A stretch of 48,902 nucleotides of DNA from Opitutia bacterium (GTDB lineage Bacteria; Verrucomicrobiota; Verrucomicrobiia; Opitutales; Opitutaceae). The notes beneath the pieces were generated by a model. That model was not told the DNA's origin, ran no database searches, and worked only from the letters and a program-made list of their open reading frames with translations. A program made the position numbers and the translations under genes. Below, piece after piece: positions 7,660-16,963 of this stretch; positions within the stretch are counted from its first letter, which is position 1; every line of letters begins with the position of its first letter. The stretch spans positions 1-48,902 of the forward strand of contig CANJIU010000074.1 in the NCBI GenBank assembly GCA_947474365.1, given 5' to 3'.

Positions 7660-10600
7660 ATGAATACCCGTCGATCCGTTGGTGTCCTGTCTGCGTTCGC
7701 GCTCCGTGGCAGTTGGTCTCGCCGAGCCACGTGGGTCTCCTTTCTCACATTGGTCTCGTCGGCCCTGGCTGACGGGTCGCTGACCGGAACCATCACGAAC
7801 TCTGCTACTGGCGCGACGCTGGAAGGCGCGCGCGTGGTGCTGGAGGGAAAGGGGCTCGAGACCACGACCGACAACCAGGGCGTCTATCGATTTGAGAACG
7901 CCCCGTCCGGGCCGGCGGTGATCAAGGTCTTCTACACCGGACTGTCTCCCTCGGAGGCCGCCGTGAACATCTCCGGCACGGCGACAACCCAACGCGATGT
8001 CGGCCTCACGGCCGACATTTACAAGCTGGCGGGCTACGTGGTTTCGAGCGAACGCGAGGGCAACGCCAAGGCGATCACGCTGCAACGGCAGTCGAATGGA
8101 GTGAAGAGCATCGTGTCCGCCGATGCGTTTGGCGGCCTTGCGGGCAATCCCGCCGACCTGGTGATGCGCCTGCCGGGCGTCGAGGGGGAATCGGTGGGCG
8201 GCGACAACCGTTACCTGCGGATCCGCGGGATGAGTCAGAACCTCAGCACGATCACGCAGGATGGAAACCGGATCGCCGACGCGGCTTCGGGCGGGGCGAC
8301 CCGCGAGTTTCAATTTCAGACCGTGGGCTCCGACTCGATTGAGCGCATCGAGGTGACGAAGAACCCGACGCCGGACATGGATGGCGACTCGATCGGTGGT
8401 GCGGTGAATCTCGTTTCCAAGAGCGCGTTTGACAGCTCGCCCGAGCGCCGCATCCGCGGTTCGATCGGCGGCATCTGGCGGGCGACGGAGCCGCGCGACA
8501 AGGCCCGGGGCAACGCGTCGTTGTCCTATTCCGAGGTCTTTGGCGGCCGCCTCGGCGTGGCGGTGAACCTGGCTTACCGGCCACACGGCTCAATCATCGA
8601 TGTCAGTACGCAGGGGCACGAGCAGCTGCCACTCACCGCCCAGCAGGGGCCGGCCTACATGTACCTGCTCACGGTGCAGGATTTTAACAACATCCGCACG
8701 CGGTCAGGCGCGAGCGTCAAACTCGACTACAAGCTGAGCGACACGGCGCGGGCGTTTGTGAAATGGGAATTCAACAAGCACATTGAGCACACCGACAACA
8801 GCCAGGTGACCTGGCAGACGGGGCAGGCCGTGGCGACGCGCGACCCGGCGGGAAATTTTACGGGCAACGGTGGAATCCTCCCGGGGTACACGGACAAGCA
8901 GACCCAAATCCGTGATGTCCTCTCGAGCCAGATCGCGATTGTTTCGCAGAGCGCGTACAAGGATGGAAAGACCGCGACGCTCAACATCGGTGCCGTGCAC
9001 CGGCATCCGCTGTGGCTCCTCGACTACGATGCCTACGCGTCGAAGTCCAAGGCGTACTATGCCGGCAACAACGATTTCACCTACACGCTCAAGAATATCG
9101 GGTTCACGTTCACCAAGAACGACAACCTCTTCCCCGACGTCGTGCAGACCGTCGGGCCGGACTGGAGAAATCTCTCGAACTACACGGACAATCTTTATTC
9201 GAGCGCGCGGATGGTGGGCTGGGATGGTTATCGCGGAGCCGCGATCAACCTGAAGAAGCAGTTCAAAGCGCCGGTGCCGAGTTACATCAAGACCGGGCTG
9301 CGTTGGCGCGAACAGACCCGCAACCTCGACAACACGCCCTATCGCACCGTGTACGTCGGGCCCGACGGCGTGATGGGACCGAATGCGGCGAACGGCAACC
9401 GCAACGACGACAATCTCGCACAATTCGGTCTGATGAACCGGCCGTTTCCCGACACGAGCCTGAAGCGGTACGGCGCGGTGCCGTTCCCGGCGTTTCAGGC
9501 GGTGGGCCGGCCCAACGACATCGATCACTTCATCGCGGCCAATCCATCCTACTTCCAGCAGCAGGTGCTGAACGACACGCAGGCGGCGCTGGTGAACCAC
9601 CAGCTTTTCACTGAGCAAATCAAGTCTGCGTACATCATGGGCAACGTCGATCTCGGCCGCTTCTCCGTGCTCGCCGGCCTGCGCGTGGAGCAGACGGAAA
9701 CCGAGGGCGAGGGGGCGTTGCAGGTCGTCACTCCGGAGGAGAAGGCCCGGCGTGCGGCCTTCGTCGGCGTGCTGACCGACACCGAGATCCGGCGCCGCAC
9801 GACGGAGGAATTTGGCCGCCGCCAAAAACGCAGCGGCGACTACCGCAGCCTCTTTCCCGGCGTGCATCTGAAGTATCTGATCACTCCCAACATCGTGACG
9901 CGCGCGAGCTACGCGACGAACATCGGCCGGCCCGGCATCGGCCAGCTCATCCCGCGGACCACGGTGAACTACGACAACAACACGCTGTCCTCGAGCAACC
10001 CGAGCCTGCAGCCCCAGACCGCGCAGAACTTTGACCTTACGACCGAGTTTTATTTCGAGCCGGCGGGCATGTTTACGGTCGGGGTATTTCAGAAGGAGAT
10101 TAAAAAATTCATCTACAACTCGCCGGCGACGGTGGTGGGCTCCGGTGCCGACAACGGCTTCAACGGCGACTACGCCGGGTTCACCTATTCGACTCAGGCC
10201 AACGGTGGCTTCGCGAAGGTGAAGGGGCTTGAGGCGAGCTATAATCAGCAGTTCACCTTCCTGCCGGGAATCTGGAAGGGGTTGGGCGCCTATGCGAATT
10301 TCACGCGCATGCAGGCGGAGGGAAATTACGGTGCCGGTGCGGCGATCGCGCTGGCGCCAAATCCGCGCATCGCGGGCTTCAATCCGCTCATCGGCAACGT
10401 CGGCCTCTCGTATATCCGCAGCAAACTCAGCCTGCGGGCCAGCCTGAACTATCGCGGCCGATACCTGACCGGATTCAATGCCAACGAGTCCCGCGCGACG
10501 TACGCGCACGCGCGGCCGCAGGTCGACGTCAAGACCCTCTACAACCTGTCGCGCACCCTCAGTCTTTATCTCGATGTGGTGAACGTGTTCATGAATCCCG

Positions 10601-10689
10601 ACCGGCAGCTGGAGTTTGGTTATGGCCGGCCGTCGACGACGCACTTGATGCGGCCGCAATTGTTCTTCGGGGTCAACGGGCGCATGTGA
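7660..10689 (+). CDS. TonB-dependent receptor with carboxypeptidase-regulatory domain
   Basis: This 1009-aa outer-membrane transporter is predicted to import a large or complexed nutrient using TonB energy. A signal peptide ends near residue 38 (SALADGSLTG). A carboxypeptidase-regulatory-like beta-sandwich follows at about 40-115 (GSLTGTITNSATGATLEGAR). The plug domain follows (NRYLRIRGMSQNLSTITQD, SIERIEVTKNPTPDMDGD, IGGAVNLVSKSAF), then a long barrel. The ATG at 7660 gives a good signal peptide; an in-frame TTG lies 21 bases upstream. This architecture is typical of carbohydrate receptors in Bacteroidota and Verrucomicrobiota. The stop overlaps the GTG start of the sulfatase gene, so it probably heads the seven-gene operon to 22798. 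Confidence 0.93.
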   Translation: MNTRRSVGVLSAFALRGSWSRRATWVSFLTLVSSALADGSLTGTITNSATGATLEGARVVLEGKGLETTTDNQGVYRFENAPSGPAVIKVFYTGLSPSEAAVNISGTATTQRDVGLTADIYKLAGYVVSSEREGNAKAITLQRQSNGVKSIVSADAFGGLAGNPADLVMRLPGVEGESVGGDNRYLRIRGMSQNLSTITQDGNRIADAASGGATREFQFQTVGSDSIERIEVTKNPTPDMDGDSIGGAVNLVSKSAFDSSPERRIRGSIGGIWRATEPRDKARGNASLSYSEVFGGRLGVAVNLAYRPHGSIIDVSTQGHEQLPLTAQQGPAYMYLLTVQDFNNIRTRSGASVKLDYKLSDTARAFVKWEFNKHIEHTDNSQVTWQTGQAVATRDPAGNFTGNGGILPGYTDKQTQIRDVLSSQIAIVSQSAYKDGKTATLNIGAVHRHPLWLLDYDAYASKSKAYYAGNNDFTYTLKNIGFTFTKNDNLFPDVVQTVGPDWRNLSNYTDNLYSSARMVGWDGYRGAAINLKKQFKAPVPSYIKTGLRWREQTRNLDNTPYRTVYVGPDGVMGPNAANGNRNDDNLAQFGLMNRPFPDTSLKRYGAVPFPAFQAVGRPNDIDHFIAANPSYFQQQVLNDTQAALVNHQLFTEQIKSAYIMGNVDLGRFSVLAGLRVEQTETEGEGALQVVTPEEKARRAAFVGVLTDTEIRRRTTEEFGRRQKRSGDYRSLFPGVHLKYLITPNIVTRASYATNIGRPGIGQLIPRTTVNYDNNTLSSSNPSLQPQTAQNFDLTTEFYFEPAGMFTVGVFQKEIKKFIYNSPATVVGSGADNGFNGDYAGFTYSTQANGGFAKVKGLEASYNQQFTFLPGIWKGLGAYANFTRMQAEGNYGAGAAIALAPNPRIAGFNPLIGNVGLSYIRSKLSLRASLNYRGRYLTGFNANESRATYAHARPQVDVKTLYNLSRTLSLYLDVVNVFMNPDRQLEFGYGRPSTTHLMRPQLFFGVNGRM

Positions 10690-12137
10690 TCGGGCGCCGC
10701 TTGATCCTGCTCCTTGGCGTCGTGGCCGGATTCGCCGGCCCGGCGGTGCGTGCCGCGGATGTGACGGGCCGGCCCAACGTCGTCTTCGTCGTCGCCGACG
10801 ACCTGCGTCCGGACGCCTTGAGCGCGTTTGGCAACACCGTGATCACGACCCCCAACCTCGATCGGTTGGTGGGGCGCGGCTCGGTGTTCCCGCGGGCCAC
10901 GTGCGGGTATCCGATTTGCCATGTCAGCCGGTCGGAGATGTTTTCCGGCCGCTCGTTGATCGCGAGCGACGTCGCCCGCGGGGAGAACGGCGCGCTGAAG
11001 TTTGATCCGAGATGGACGCTCTGGCCGCAGCACATGGCCCGTTCCGGCTGGCACACGATCTACTCGGGCAAGTGGCATGTCTCCGGCACCCCGTGGGCGG
11101 ACGGCTTTGCGGAGACGGCCGGGCTGTTCAGCAGCGGCGGCGGCCCGCCGGGCGTGAAGGCGACCTACCCGCTCAGTCCGACCGGCCGCGAGGTGACCGG
11201 CTATACCGGATGGACATTCAAGACGGACAAGAATCAGCCGCTGGCCGAACTCGGGGTCGGGCTCACGTCGCGGACGGACGAAATCATCGCGGACCGGGCG
11301 ATTGAGGCGATCGGCCGGGCGGGCGACCAGCCCTTCTTTCTCCAGGTCAGTTTCACCGCCCCGCACGATCCGCTGCACTGGCCGGAGGGCCACAAGAACG
11401 AAATCGACCACCGGCGCCTGCCGTTGCCGCCGAATTTTCTCCGCCGGCCGGAGTTCGACACGGGCAACATCACCGGACGCGACGAACGGGTGGTTCCCGC
11501 CCCCCGCAGCGAGGACGACGTGAGGCAGGAGCGGGCGATCTACTTCAGCCTCGTGGAAAATCTGGATCGTCAATTCGGCCGCATCGTCCGCGCCCTGGAG
11601 GATCGGGGGCGCCTGGCGAACACGATCGTCATCTTTACGAGCGACCACGGGCTCGCGCTCGGCAGCCACGGGCTGATGGGAAAGCAAAACCAGTACGAGC
11701 ACACGATCAACGTCCCGCTCATCCTGGCCGGGCCGGGGGTGCCGATCCGCAAGCGGTTCGCGACGCAATGCTACCTGCGGGACCTGTATCCGACCGTCTG
11801 CGAACTCATCGGCGTGCCGACCCCGGAGTCGGTGCAGGGTCGCAGCCTCGTGCCGGTGCTGCAGAACCGGCAGGCGGAAACTTACGAGGCGATCTTCGGT
11901 TTCTATACCGACACCCAGCGCATGGTGCGAAATCCGGACGGTTGGAAAATGATCTGGTATCCGAAGATTGGCCGGCATCAGCTCTTCAACGTGAACGAAG
12001 ATCCGAACGAGTTGCGCGACCGTGCCGCCGAACCGGCGCAGCAACCGCGGCTCGAACAGATGAAGGCCCAGCTGGCGGCCTGGCAGCGCAGCCAGGGCGA
12101 TCCCCTGGTGCGGCGTGGAGCCGCGGCGGTGCCGTGA
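10686..12137 (+). CDS. Sulfatase with non-canonical active-site motif
   Basis: This 483-aa exported sulfatase has a signal peptide at residues 1-24, the metal pair D38-D39 in VVFVVADDLRPD, IFTSDHGLALGSHG near the C-terminal half, and SGKWHVSG. The catalytic signature reads C78-H-V-S-R82 instead of CxPxR or CxAxR: the cysteine to be converted to formylglycine and the arginine are kept, but the third position is valine. It begins with GTG, whose last two bases are shared with the receptor stop TGA (four-base overlap 10686-10689). It ends in another four-base overlap with the next gene. Such overlaps indicate translational coupling, so the enzyme is probably made together with the receptor that brings in its substrate. 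Confidence 0.9.
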   Translation: MIGRRLILLLGVVAGFAGPAVRAADVTGRPNVVFVVADDLRPDALSAFGNTVITTPNLDRLVGRGSVFPRATCGYPICHVSRSEMFSGRSLIASDVARGENGALKFDPRWTLWPQHMARSGWHTIYSGKWHVSGTPWADGFAETAGLFSSGGGPPGVKATYPLSPTGREVTGYTGWTFKTDKNQPLAELGVGLTSRTDEIIADRAIEAIGRAGDQPFFLQVSFTAPHDPLHWPEGHKNEIDHRRLPLPPNFLRRPEFDTGNITGRDERVVPAPRSEDDVRQERAIYFSLVENLDRQFGRIVRALEDRGRLANTIVIFTSDHGLALGSHGLMGKQNQYEHTINVPLILAGPGVPIRKRFATQCYLRDLYPTVCELIGVPTPESVQGRSLVPVLQNRQAETYEAIFGFYTDTQRMVRNPDGWKMIWYPKIGRHQLFNVNEDPNELRDRAAEPAQQPRLEQMKAQLAAWQRSQGDPLVRRGAAAVP

Positions 12138-15100
12138 AAGGATTTTTCTTCGCCCCGTTGGCCTTGGTGGCCGTCGTGCGGATGGCGGCGGCGGACCTTT
12201 CTCCGCTCGATTTCAACCGTGACGTGCGGCCGATCCTGTCCGAAAAATGTTTCAAGTGCCACGGGCCGGATGCGCGGGCGCGCAAGGCGAGACTGCGGCT
12301 CGATCACCGCGACGACGCCATCGTAGAGCACGCCAGCGGCGCCATCCCGATCGTTCCCGGCAAACCGCGTGACAGCGAACTTGTCTGGCGCATCGAGTCG
12401 CGCGATCCCGACGAACAAATGCCGCCTCCGGATGCGAATGCGACGCTGTCGCCGACGGAGATCGCGACCCTGCGGCGTTGGATCGTGGAAGGAGCGATCT
12501 ACCAGCCACACTGGTCGTTTGTGCCGCCGGCGATGGCTGCGCTGCCTCCGGTGAAGAAAGCGGAGTGGTCGCGCAACGCGATCGACCGATTCGTGCTCGC
12601 GCACTTGGAAAAAGAAGGACTCGCGCCGTCGCCGGAGGCGGAAAAGACCACGTTGTTGCGCCGCGTGTCGTTCGACCTGATCGGGCTGCCGCCGACCCCC
12701 GGCGAGCTCGAGGCGTTTTTGTCGGATGCGCGGCCGGATGCCTACGAGCGGGCCGTGGACCGGCTGTTGGCGTCGCCACACTATGGCGAACGGATGGCGA
12801 CCGACTGGCTCGATGCGGCGCGTTACGCCGACTCGAACGGATTTTTTCGCGACAACACGCGCCAGGTCTGGCCGTGGCGCGACTGGGTGATCGGCGCGTT
12901 CAACCGCAACCTGCCGTTCGATCAATTCACCGTCGAGCAGTTGGCTGGCGATCTGTTGCCCGCACCGACCGAGGCGCAGCGGATTGCGACAGGTTTCAAC
13001 CGGAATCACATGGTGAGCGGCGAGACCGGCATCATCGACGAGGAGTATCGCGTGGAATATGTCGCGGACCGGCTGGAGACGACGTCCTCGGTGTGGCTGG
13101 GACTGACGGTCGGATGCGCGCGGTGTCACGATCACAAATACGATCCGATCTCGCAGCGCGACTACTACCAGCTGTTCGCGTTTTTCAACAGCGGTGTGGA
13201 GAAGGGCACGATTACGCCGGACGATCCCCCGCCGGTGATGGAAGTCGCGTCGATCGCGGAGCGGGCGCAACTTGAGGTGTTGCGGACGAAGCGGCTGGGC
13301 GCAGAGAAGGCGTTCGGCGAACTGGCCTCGCCGCGGAAGGCGGATCTTTTGGACTGGGAGAAAGGCGCGTTGAAGGAATTGCGGGCGCCGGAGTCGCCCT
13401 TGTTGGCGCTGGTGGGGTTTGATTCGGAGGCGACGGCAACGGGAGGCAAGGGACCGCTGCCGGTGGTTGAAAAGGGCGGAGTCTACTATGACGACGCGGG
13501 TGTGGTGGGCCGGGCGGCGCGCTTCGATGGGATGCAACACTTCGAATTGCCGGCGCAGACGCCGCTGGAAGCAAACCGGGCTTGGACGGTGGGACTTTGG
13601 ATCAAGGCGACGGCGCCGCTCGTGGGGGTGTTGTCAAAAATCCAGCCGAACGGCGACCGCCGCGGGTTCGAACTGCTTTGGGCCAAGGGACAGTTGCAGG
13701 TCAACCTCGTCGATCGCTGGGTGGTCAGTGCGATCGAGGTGCTGACGAAGGAGCCGGCGCGGCGGTCGGATTGGAACCACGTGATCGTGAGCTATGATGG
13801 TTCGGGCCATGCGGCCGGACTGCGGGTCTACATCGACGGGATCGAAGCCGGGCTGACGGTGGTCCGCGATTCGTTGCAGGGGCCGATCACGAATGAGGAG
13901 CCGGTGCGCATCGGACGGCGGGACAGCGGGCTGGGGTTTTATGGACAACTGGATGAGGTTCGCTTCCTCGGATGCGCCACGTCGTCGGAGATGGCGCGCG
14001 AATGGTTTTGGAGCGAACGCCTGCGCGGGGTGTTGGCCCTCGCGCCGGAGAAACGCGATGCGCGTCAGAAGAAACTCCTGCTTGATTGTTACGTGGAGCG
14101 TCGGGGCGATTCCGTGCTGCGAGGTGCGCACGTGGCGGCGGAACGGGCGAGGGAAAACGAGGATGGGTTTCGGGCAAAACTGCCGAAGACGCTCGTGATG
14201 CAGGAACTCGCGAAGCCGCCCGTGACGCACATCCTCAAGCGCGGGCAATACGACGCCCCTGGCGAGGCCGTGGTGGCCGACGTGCCGGCGTTTCTTCCTC
14301 CACTGGGAAACGACGTGCCGCGCAACCGGCTCGCACTCGCGCGCTGGCTCACGTCGCCGCTGCATCCGCTGACTGCCCGCGTCGAAGTAAATCGGTTGTG
14401 GACGCAGTGCTTCGGCGAAGGGCTGGTGGCGACGCCAAACGATTTTGGCACGCAGGGCGATCCACCTACTCACCCGGAGTTGCTCGATTGGCTCGCGGTG
14501 CGCTTGGTCGAGCGCGGCTGGGACCTGCAGCAACTGCTCAAACTCATCGTCACGAGTGCGACGTATCGGCAATCGTCGGCTGCGTCACCGGAGTTGTTGC
14601 AGCGCGATCCGGAGAACCGACTGTTCGCCCGCGGGCCGCGCTTCCGGCTGGCGGCGGAGATGATCCGCGATCAGGCGCTCGCCGTATCGGGCCTTTTGGT
14701 GGACAAGCGGGGAGGTCCGCCAGTGAAGCCCTACCAGCCGCCCGGGTTGTGGGAGGCGGTTTCGTACAACGGGGAGCTCAGCTTCCAGCCCGACCGGGAC
14801 GAGGGCCTGTGGCGGCGGACGGTGTATTCGTATTGGAAGCGAACGGCGCCGCCGCCGGGCGTGCAGGTGTTCGACGGGCCGACCCGCGAGACGTGCGTGA
14901 TGCGCCGGCCGCGCACCAATACTCCGATGCAGGCACTGCTCCTGCTCAACGACGAGACGTACGTCGAGGCTGCTCGGGCGCTGGCGGCAACCGTGCTCGA
15001 ACGCCCCGGGCTTTCCGATGACGACCGCGTGCGGGAGAACTTCCGGCGTGCGACGGCGCGGTGGCCGGACGAAAAGGAACGCGCCGCGCTCCGCGGCTTG

Positions 15101-15268
15101 CACACGCGGCAGCAGCAACGGTTCGAGGCCGACCGCGCAGCGGCGTACCGTCTGATCACGGTCGGGACTTCCACCCGCGGTCGCGATCTCGCGGTGGTTG
15201 AGCTCGCGGCCTGGACCGTCGTTGCCCAGGCTGTGCTCAATCTCGACGAAGTTGTGACCCGACGATGA
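12134..15268 (+). CDS. Cytochrome / DUF1549 / DUF1553 protein (PSD1 type) with LamG-like insert
   Basis: This 1044-aa secreted protein is of the Planctomycete-type multidomain family. After a signal peptide comes a c-type heme site, C39-F-K-C42-H43, in the PSCyt1 domain (FNRDVRPILSEKCFKCHGPD). A DUF1549 domain runs from about 135 to 345 and includes a second CxxCH at C328-A-R-C331-H332. A concanavalin A-like LamG segment spans about 424-620 (ARFDGMQHFELP, RAWTVGLWIKA, WNHVIVSYDG). The DUF1553 domain occupies about 720-985 (NRLALARWLTSPLHPLTARV, ETCVMRRPRTNTPMQALLLL). The start is GTG at 12134, overlapping the sulfatase stop by four bases. The function is unproven; two possible heme sites suggest periplasmic electron transfer linked to breakdown of a glycan-type ligand. 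Confidence 0.92.
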   Translation: MKGFFFAPLALVAVVRMAAADLSPLDFNRDVRPILSEKCFKCHGPDARARKARLRLDHRDDAIVEHASGAIPIVPGKPRDSELVWRIESRDPDEQMPPPDANATLSPTEIATLRRWIVEGAIYQPHWSFVPPAMAALPPVKKAEWSRNAIDRFVLAHLEKEGLAPSPEAEKTTLLRRVSFDLIGLPPTPGELEAFLSDARPDAYERAVDRLLASPHYGERMATDWLDAARYADSNGFFRDNTRQVWPWRDWVIGAFNRNLPFDQFTVEQLAGDLLPAPTEAQRIATGFNRNHMVSGETGIIDEEYRVEYVADRLETTSSVWLGLTVGCARCHDHKYDPISQRDYYQLFAFFNSGVEKGTITPDDPPPVMEVASIAERAQLEVLRTKRLGAEKAFGELASPRKADLLDWEKGALKELRAPESPLLALVGFDSEATATGGKGPLPVVEKGGVYYDDAGVVGRAARFDGMQHFELPAQTPLEANRAWTVGLWIKATAPLVGVLSKIQPNGDRRGFELLWAKGQLQVNLVDRWVVSAIEVLTKEPARRSDWNHVIVSYDGSGHAAGLRVYIDGIEAGLTVVRDSLQGPITNEEPVRIGRRDSGLGFYGQLDEVRFLGCATSSEMAREWFWSERLRGVLALAPEKRDARQKKLLLDCYVERRGDSVLRGAHVAAERARENEDGFRAKLPKTLVMQELAKPPVTHILKRGQYDAPGEAVVADVPAFLPPLGNDVPRNRLALARWLTSPLHPLTARVEVNRLWTQCFGEGLVATPNDFGTQGDPPTHPELLDWLAVRLVERGWDLQQLLKLIVTSATYRQSSAASPELLQRDPENRLFARGPRFRLAAEMIRDQALAVSGLLVDKRGGPPVKPYQPPGLWEAVSYNGELSFQPDRDEGLWRRTVYSYWKRTAPPPGVQVFDGPTRETCVMRRPRTNTPMQALLLLNDETYVEAARALAATVLERPGLSDDDRVRENFRRATARWPDEKERAALRGLHTRQQQRFEADRAAAYRLITVGTSTRGRDLAVVELAAWTVVAQAVLNLDEVVTRR

Positions 15269-15281
15269 GATCTGCCATTCG

Positions 15282-16751
15282 ATGCGCATCCACCCCTACG
15301 ACCTGAACCACCCGCCGCCGGCGGATGCAGGGCTGACACGTCGCCAATTTTTTGGCCGGTCCGCGACGGGCATCGGGGCGGTGGCGTTGGCTTCGTTGCT
15401 GCAACCACGGGGCGTTGGGGCGGAGTCGATGGGTGCGACGCCTGGCCGGCCGCATTTTGCCCCGAAGGCGAAGCGTGTCATCTACCTCTTCATGCACGGT
15501 GGGCCGTCGCAGCTGGACCTGTTTGACCACAAGCCGGGCTTGCGGGCGATGCATGGGACGGAGCTGCCGGATTCGGTCCGCGGCACGCAACGTCTGACCG
15601 GGATGACCAGCGGCCAGAAAAACTTCCCAGTCACCTCCTCGATCTTCAATTTCTCCCGGCACGGCCGGAGCGGCGCCTGGGTGAGCGACTTGTTGCCCCA
15701 CACGGCGAAAATCGTCGACGAACTCTGCATCATCCGCTCGTTGCACACCGAGGCGATCAATCACGACCCGGCGGTGACGCTGATGCAGACGGGGCACCAG
15801 CAACCGGGCCGCCCGAGTTTTGGGGCGTGGGCGAGCTATGGGCTGGGCAGCGAAAACAAGGATCTGCCGGCCTTTGTGGTGCTGCTCTCGCGCGGCAGCG
15901 CGGCTCGGCCGGCCGATCCCCTGTATGCGCGGCTCTGGGGTTCCGGATTTCTGCCGTCGAACCACCAAGGCGTGAGTTTCCGGAGCAGCGGCGATCCCGT
16001 GCTTTATCTGTCGAATCCGCCGGGCCTGGACGCCGCGTCGCGACGCGATCAGTTGGACACGATTGCGGCGCTGAACGGCGTGCAGCGGGAGCGGCAGATC
16101 GATCCGGAGATCGAAACGCGGATCGCGCAATATGAGATGGCTTATCGGATGCAGACCTCCGTGCCCGGCCTGACGGACCTGCGCAACGAAACGGAGGCGA
16201 CCTTTGCGGCCTACGGTCCGCAGGCCAAGGTTCCGGGGACGTTTGCGGCGAACTGCCTGCTCGCGCGCCGGCTGGCGGAGCGCGACGTCCGCTTCATCCA
16301 GCTGTATCACCGCGGCTGGGACCAGCATTACAATCTGCCGAGCGATCTCCGGCTGCAGTCCGAGGACATCGACCAGCCCTGCGCCGCGCTGATTGGCGAC
16401 TTGAAGCAGCGCGGGCTGCTCGACGACACGTTGGTGATCTGGGGTGGTGAATTCGGCCGCACGACGTACAGCCAGGGGAAACTGGAGGCCGCCAACTATG
16501 GCCGCGATCATCATGGTCGCTGCTTCACGATGTGGCTGGCCGGCGGCGGCGTGAAGCCGGGGATGACCCATGGCGAGACGGACGACTTCAGCTACAACGT
16601 GGCAAAGGATCCAGTACACGTGCACGACCTCAACGCGACGCTGCTGCACTTGCTGGGCATCGACCACACGCGGCTCACGTTCAAATTTCTCGGCCGCAAC
16701 TACCGGCTCACTGATGTGGAGGGTCAGGTGGTGAAGGCCATTCTTGTATGA
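15282..16751 (+). CDS. DUF1501 domain-containing protein, Tat-exported
   Basis: This 489-aa protein carries a twin-arginine signal (TRRQFFGRSATGIGA, from residue 19) and then the DUF1501 pattern: RVIYLFMHGGPSQLDLFDHKP, HTEAINHDPAVTLMQTGH, VIWGGEFGRTTYSQG and GRDHHGRCFTMWLAGGGVKPG. The domain belongs to the alkaline phosphatase and sulfatase-like fold, and several possible metal ligands are present (D in DLFDHK, H in DHHGR). Catalysis has not been established for the family to my knowledge. In PVC genomes these genes usually follow a DUF1549/DUF1553 gene, as here with a 13-bp gap. It is therefore likely to be the obligate partner of the preceding cytochrome-type protein. Its stop codon lies next to the second member of the palindrome repeat family. 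Confidence 0.92.
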   Translation: MRIHPYDLNHPPPADAGLTRRQFFGRSATGIGAVALASLLQPRGVGAESMGATPGRPHFAPKAKRVIYLFMHGGPSQLDLFDHKPGLRAMHGTELPDSVRGTQRLTGMTSGQKNFPVTSSIFNFSRHGRSGAWVSDLLPHTAKIVDELCIIRSLHTEAINHDPAVTLMQTGHQQPGRPSFGAWASYGLGSENKDLPAFVVLLSRGSAARPADPLYARLWGSGFLPSNHQGVSFRSSGDPVLYLSNPPGLDAASRRDQLDTIAALNGVQRERQIDPEIETRIAQYEMAYRMQTSVPGLTDLRNETEATFAAYGPQAKVPGTFAANCLLARRLAERDVRFIQLYHRGWDQHYNLPSDLRLQSEDIDQPCAALIGDLKQRGLLDDTLVIWGGEFGRTTYSQGKLEAANYGRDHHGRCFTMWLAGGGVKPGMTHGETDDFSYNVAKDPVHVHDLNATLLHLLGIDHTRLTFKFLGRNYRLTDVEGQVVKAILV

Positions 16752-16841
16752 CGACGAAACTGCAAACCTGGTGGGCGCCAGCCCGACTGCTCGCGCGGAA
16801 AGTTCACTGCTACGTTGATGTTTCCTGGCACACGCTCGTCT

Positions 16842-16904
16842 GGAGCCGCGACGCCCTCGTCGCGGTGGGCGCGCGAAACGCGACGGGGGCGTCGCGTCCC
16901 CAGG
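16842..16904 (-). repeat. Dispersed palindrome, family 2 copy
   Basis: An inverted repeat with 16-nt arms at 16847-16862 and 16881-16896 (one mismatch) surrounds an 18-nt loop. The right flank 16887-16904 is an exact 18-nt match, on the opposite strand, to 43482-43499. It lies between the DUF1501 stop and the preferred start of the next gene. This explains why the open reading frame upstream of 16964 looks unlike a protein. The stem could act as an intercistronic RNA structure. Confidence 0.7.
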
Positions 16905-16963
16905 AAATGCTGGGCGCAGGAGAGGGTGGAAAATCCTCGGTTGTCGAAGCGCCGCGCCCGTTC

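Noticed and set aside
7469..7663. A 64-codon open frame before the TonB receptor
   Set aside because: It has no ribosome-binding site or domain and overlaps the receptor start; the region is more likely a divergent promoter.
8704..10659. A 651-codon open frame on the minus strand
   Set aside because: It lies opposite the TonB receptor, is rich in arginine and histidine and shows no domain; it is a GC-driven shadow of the real gene.
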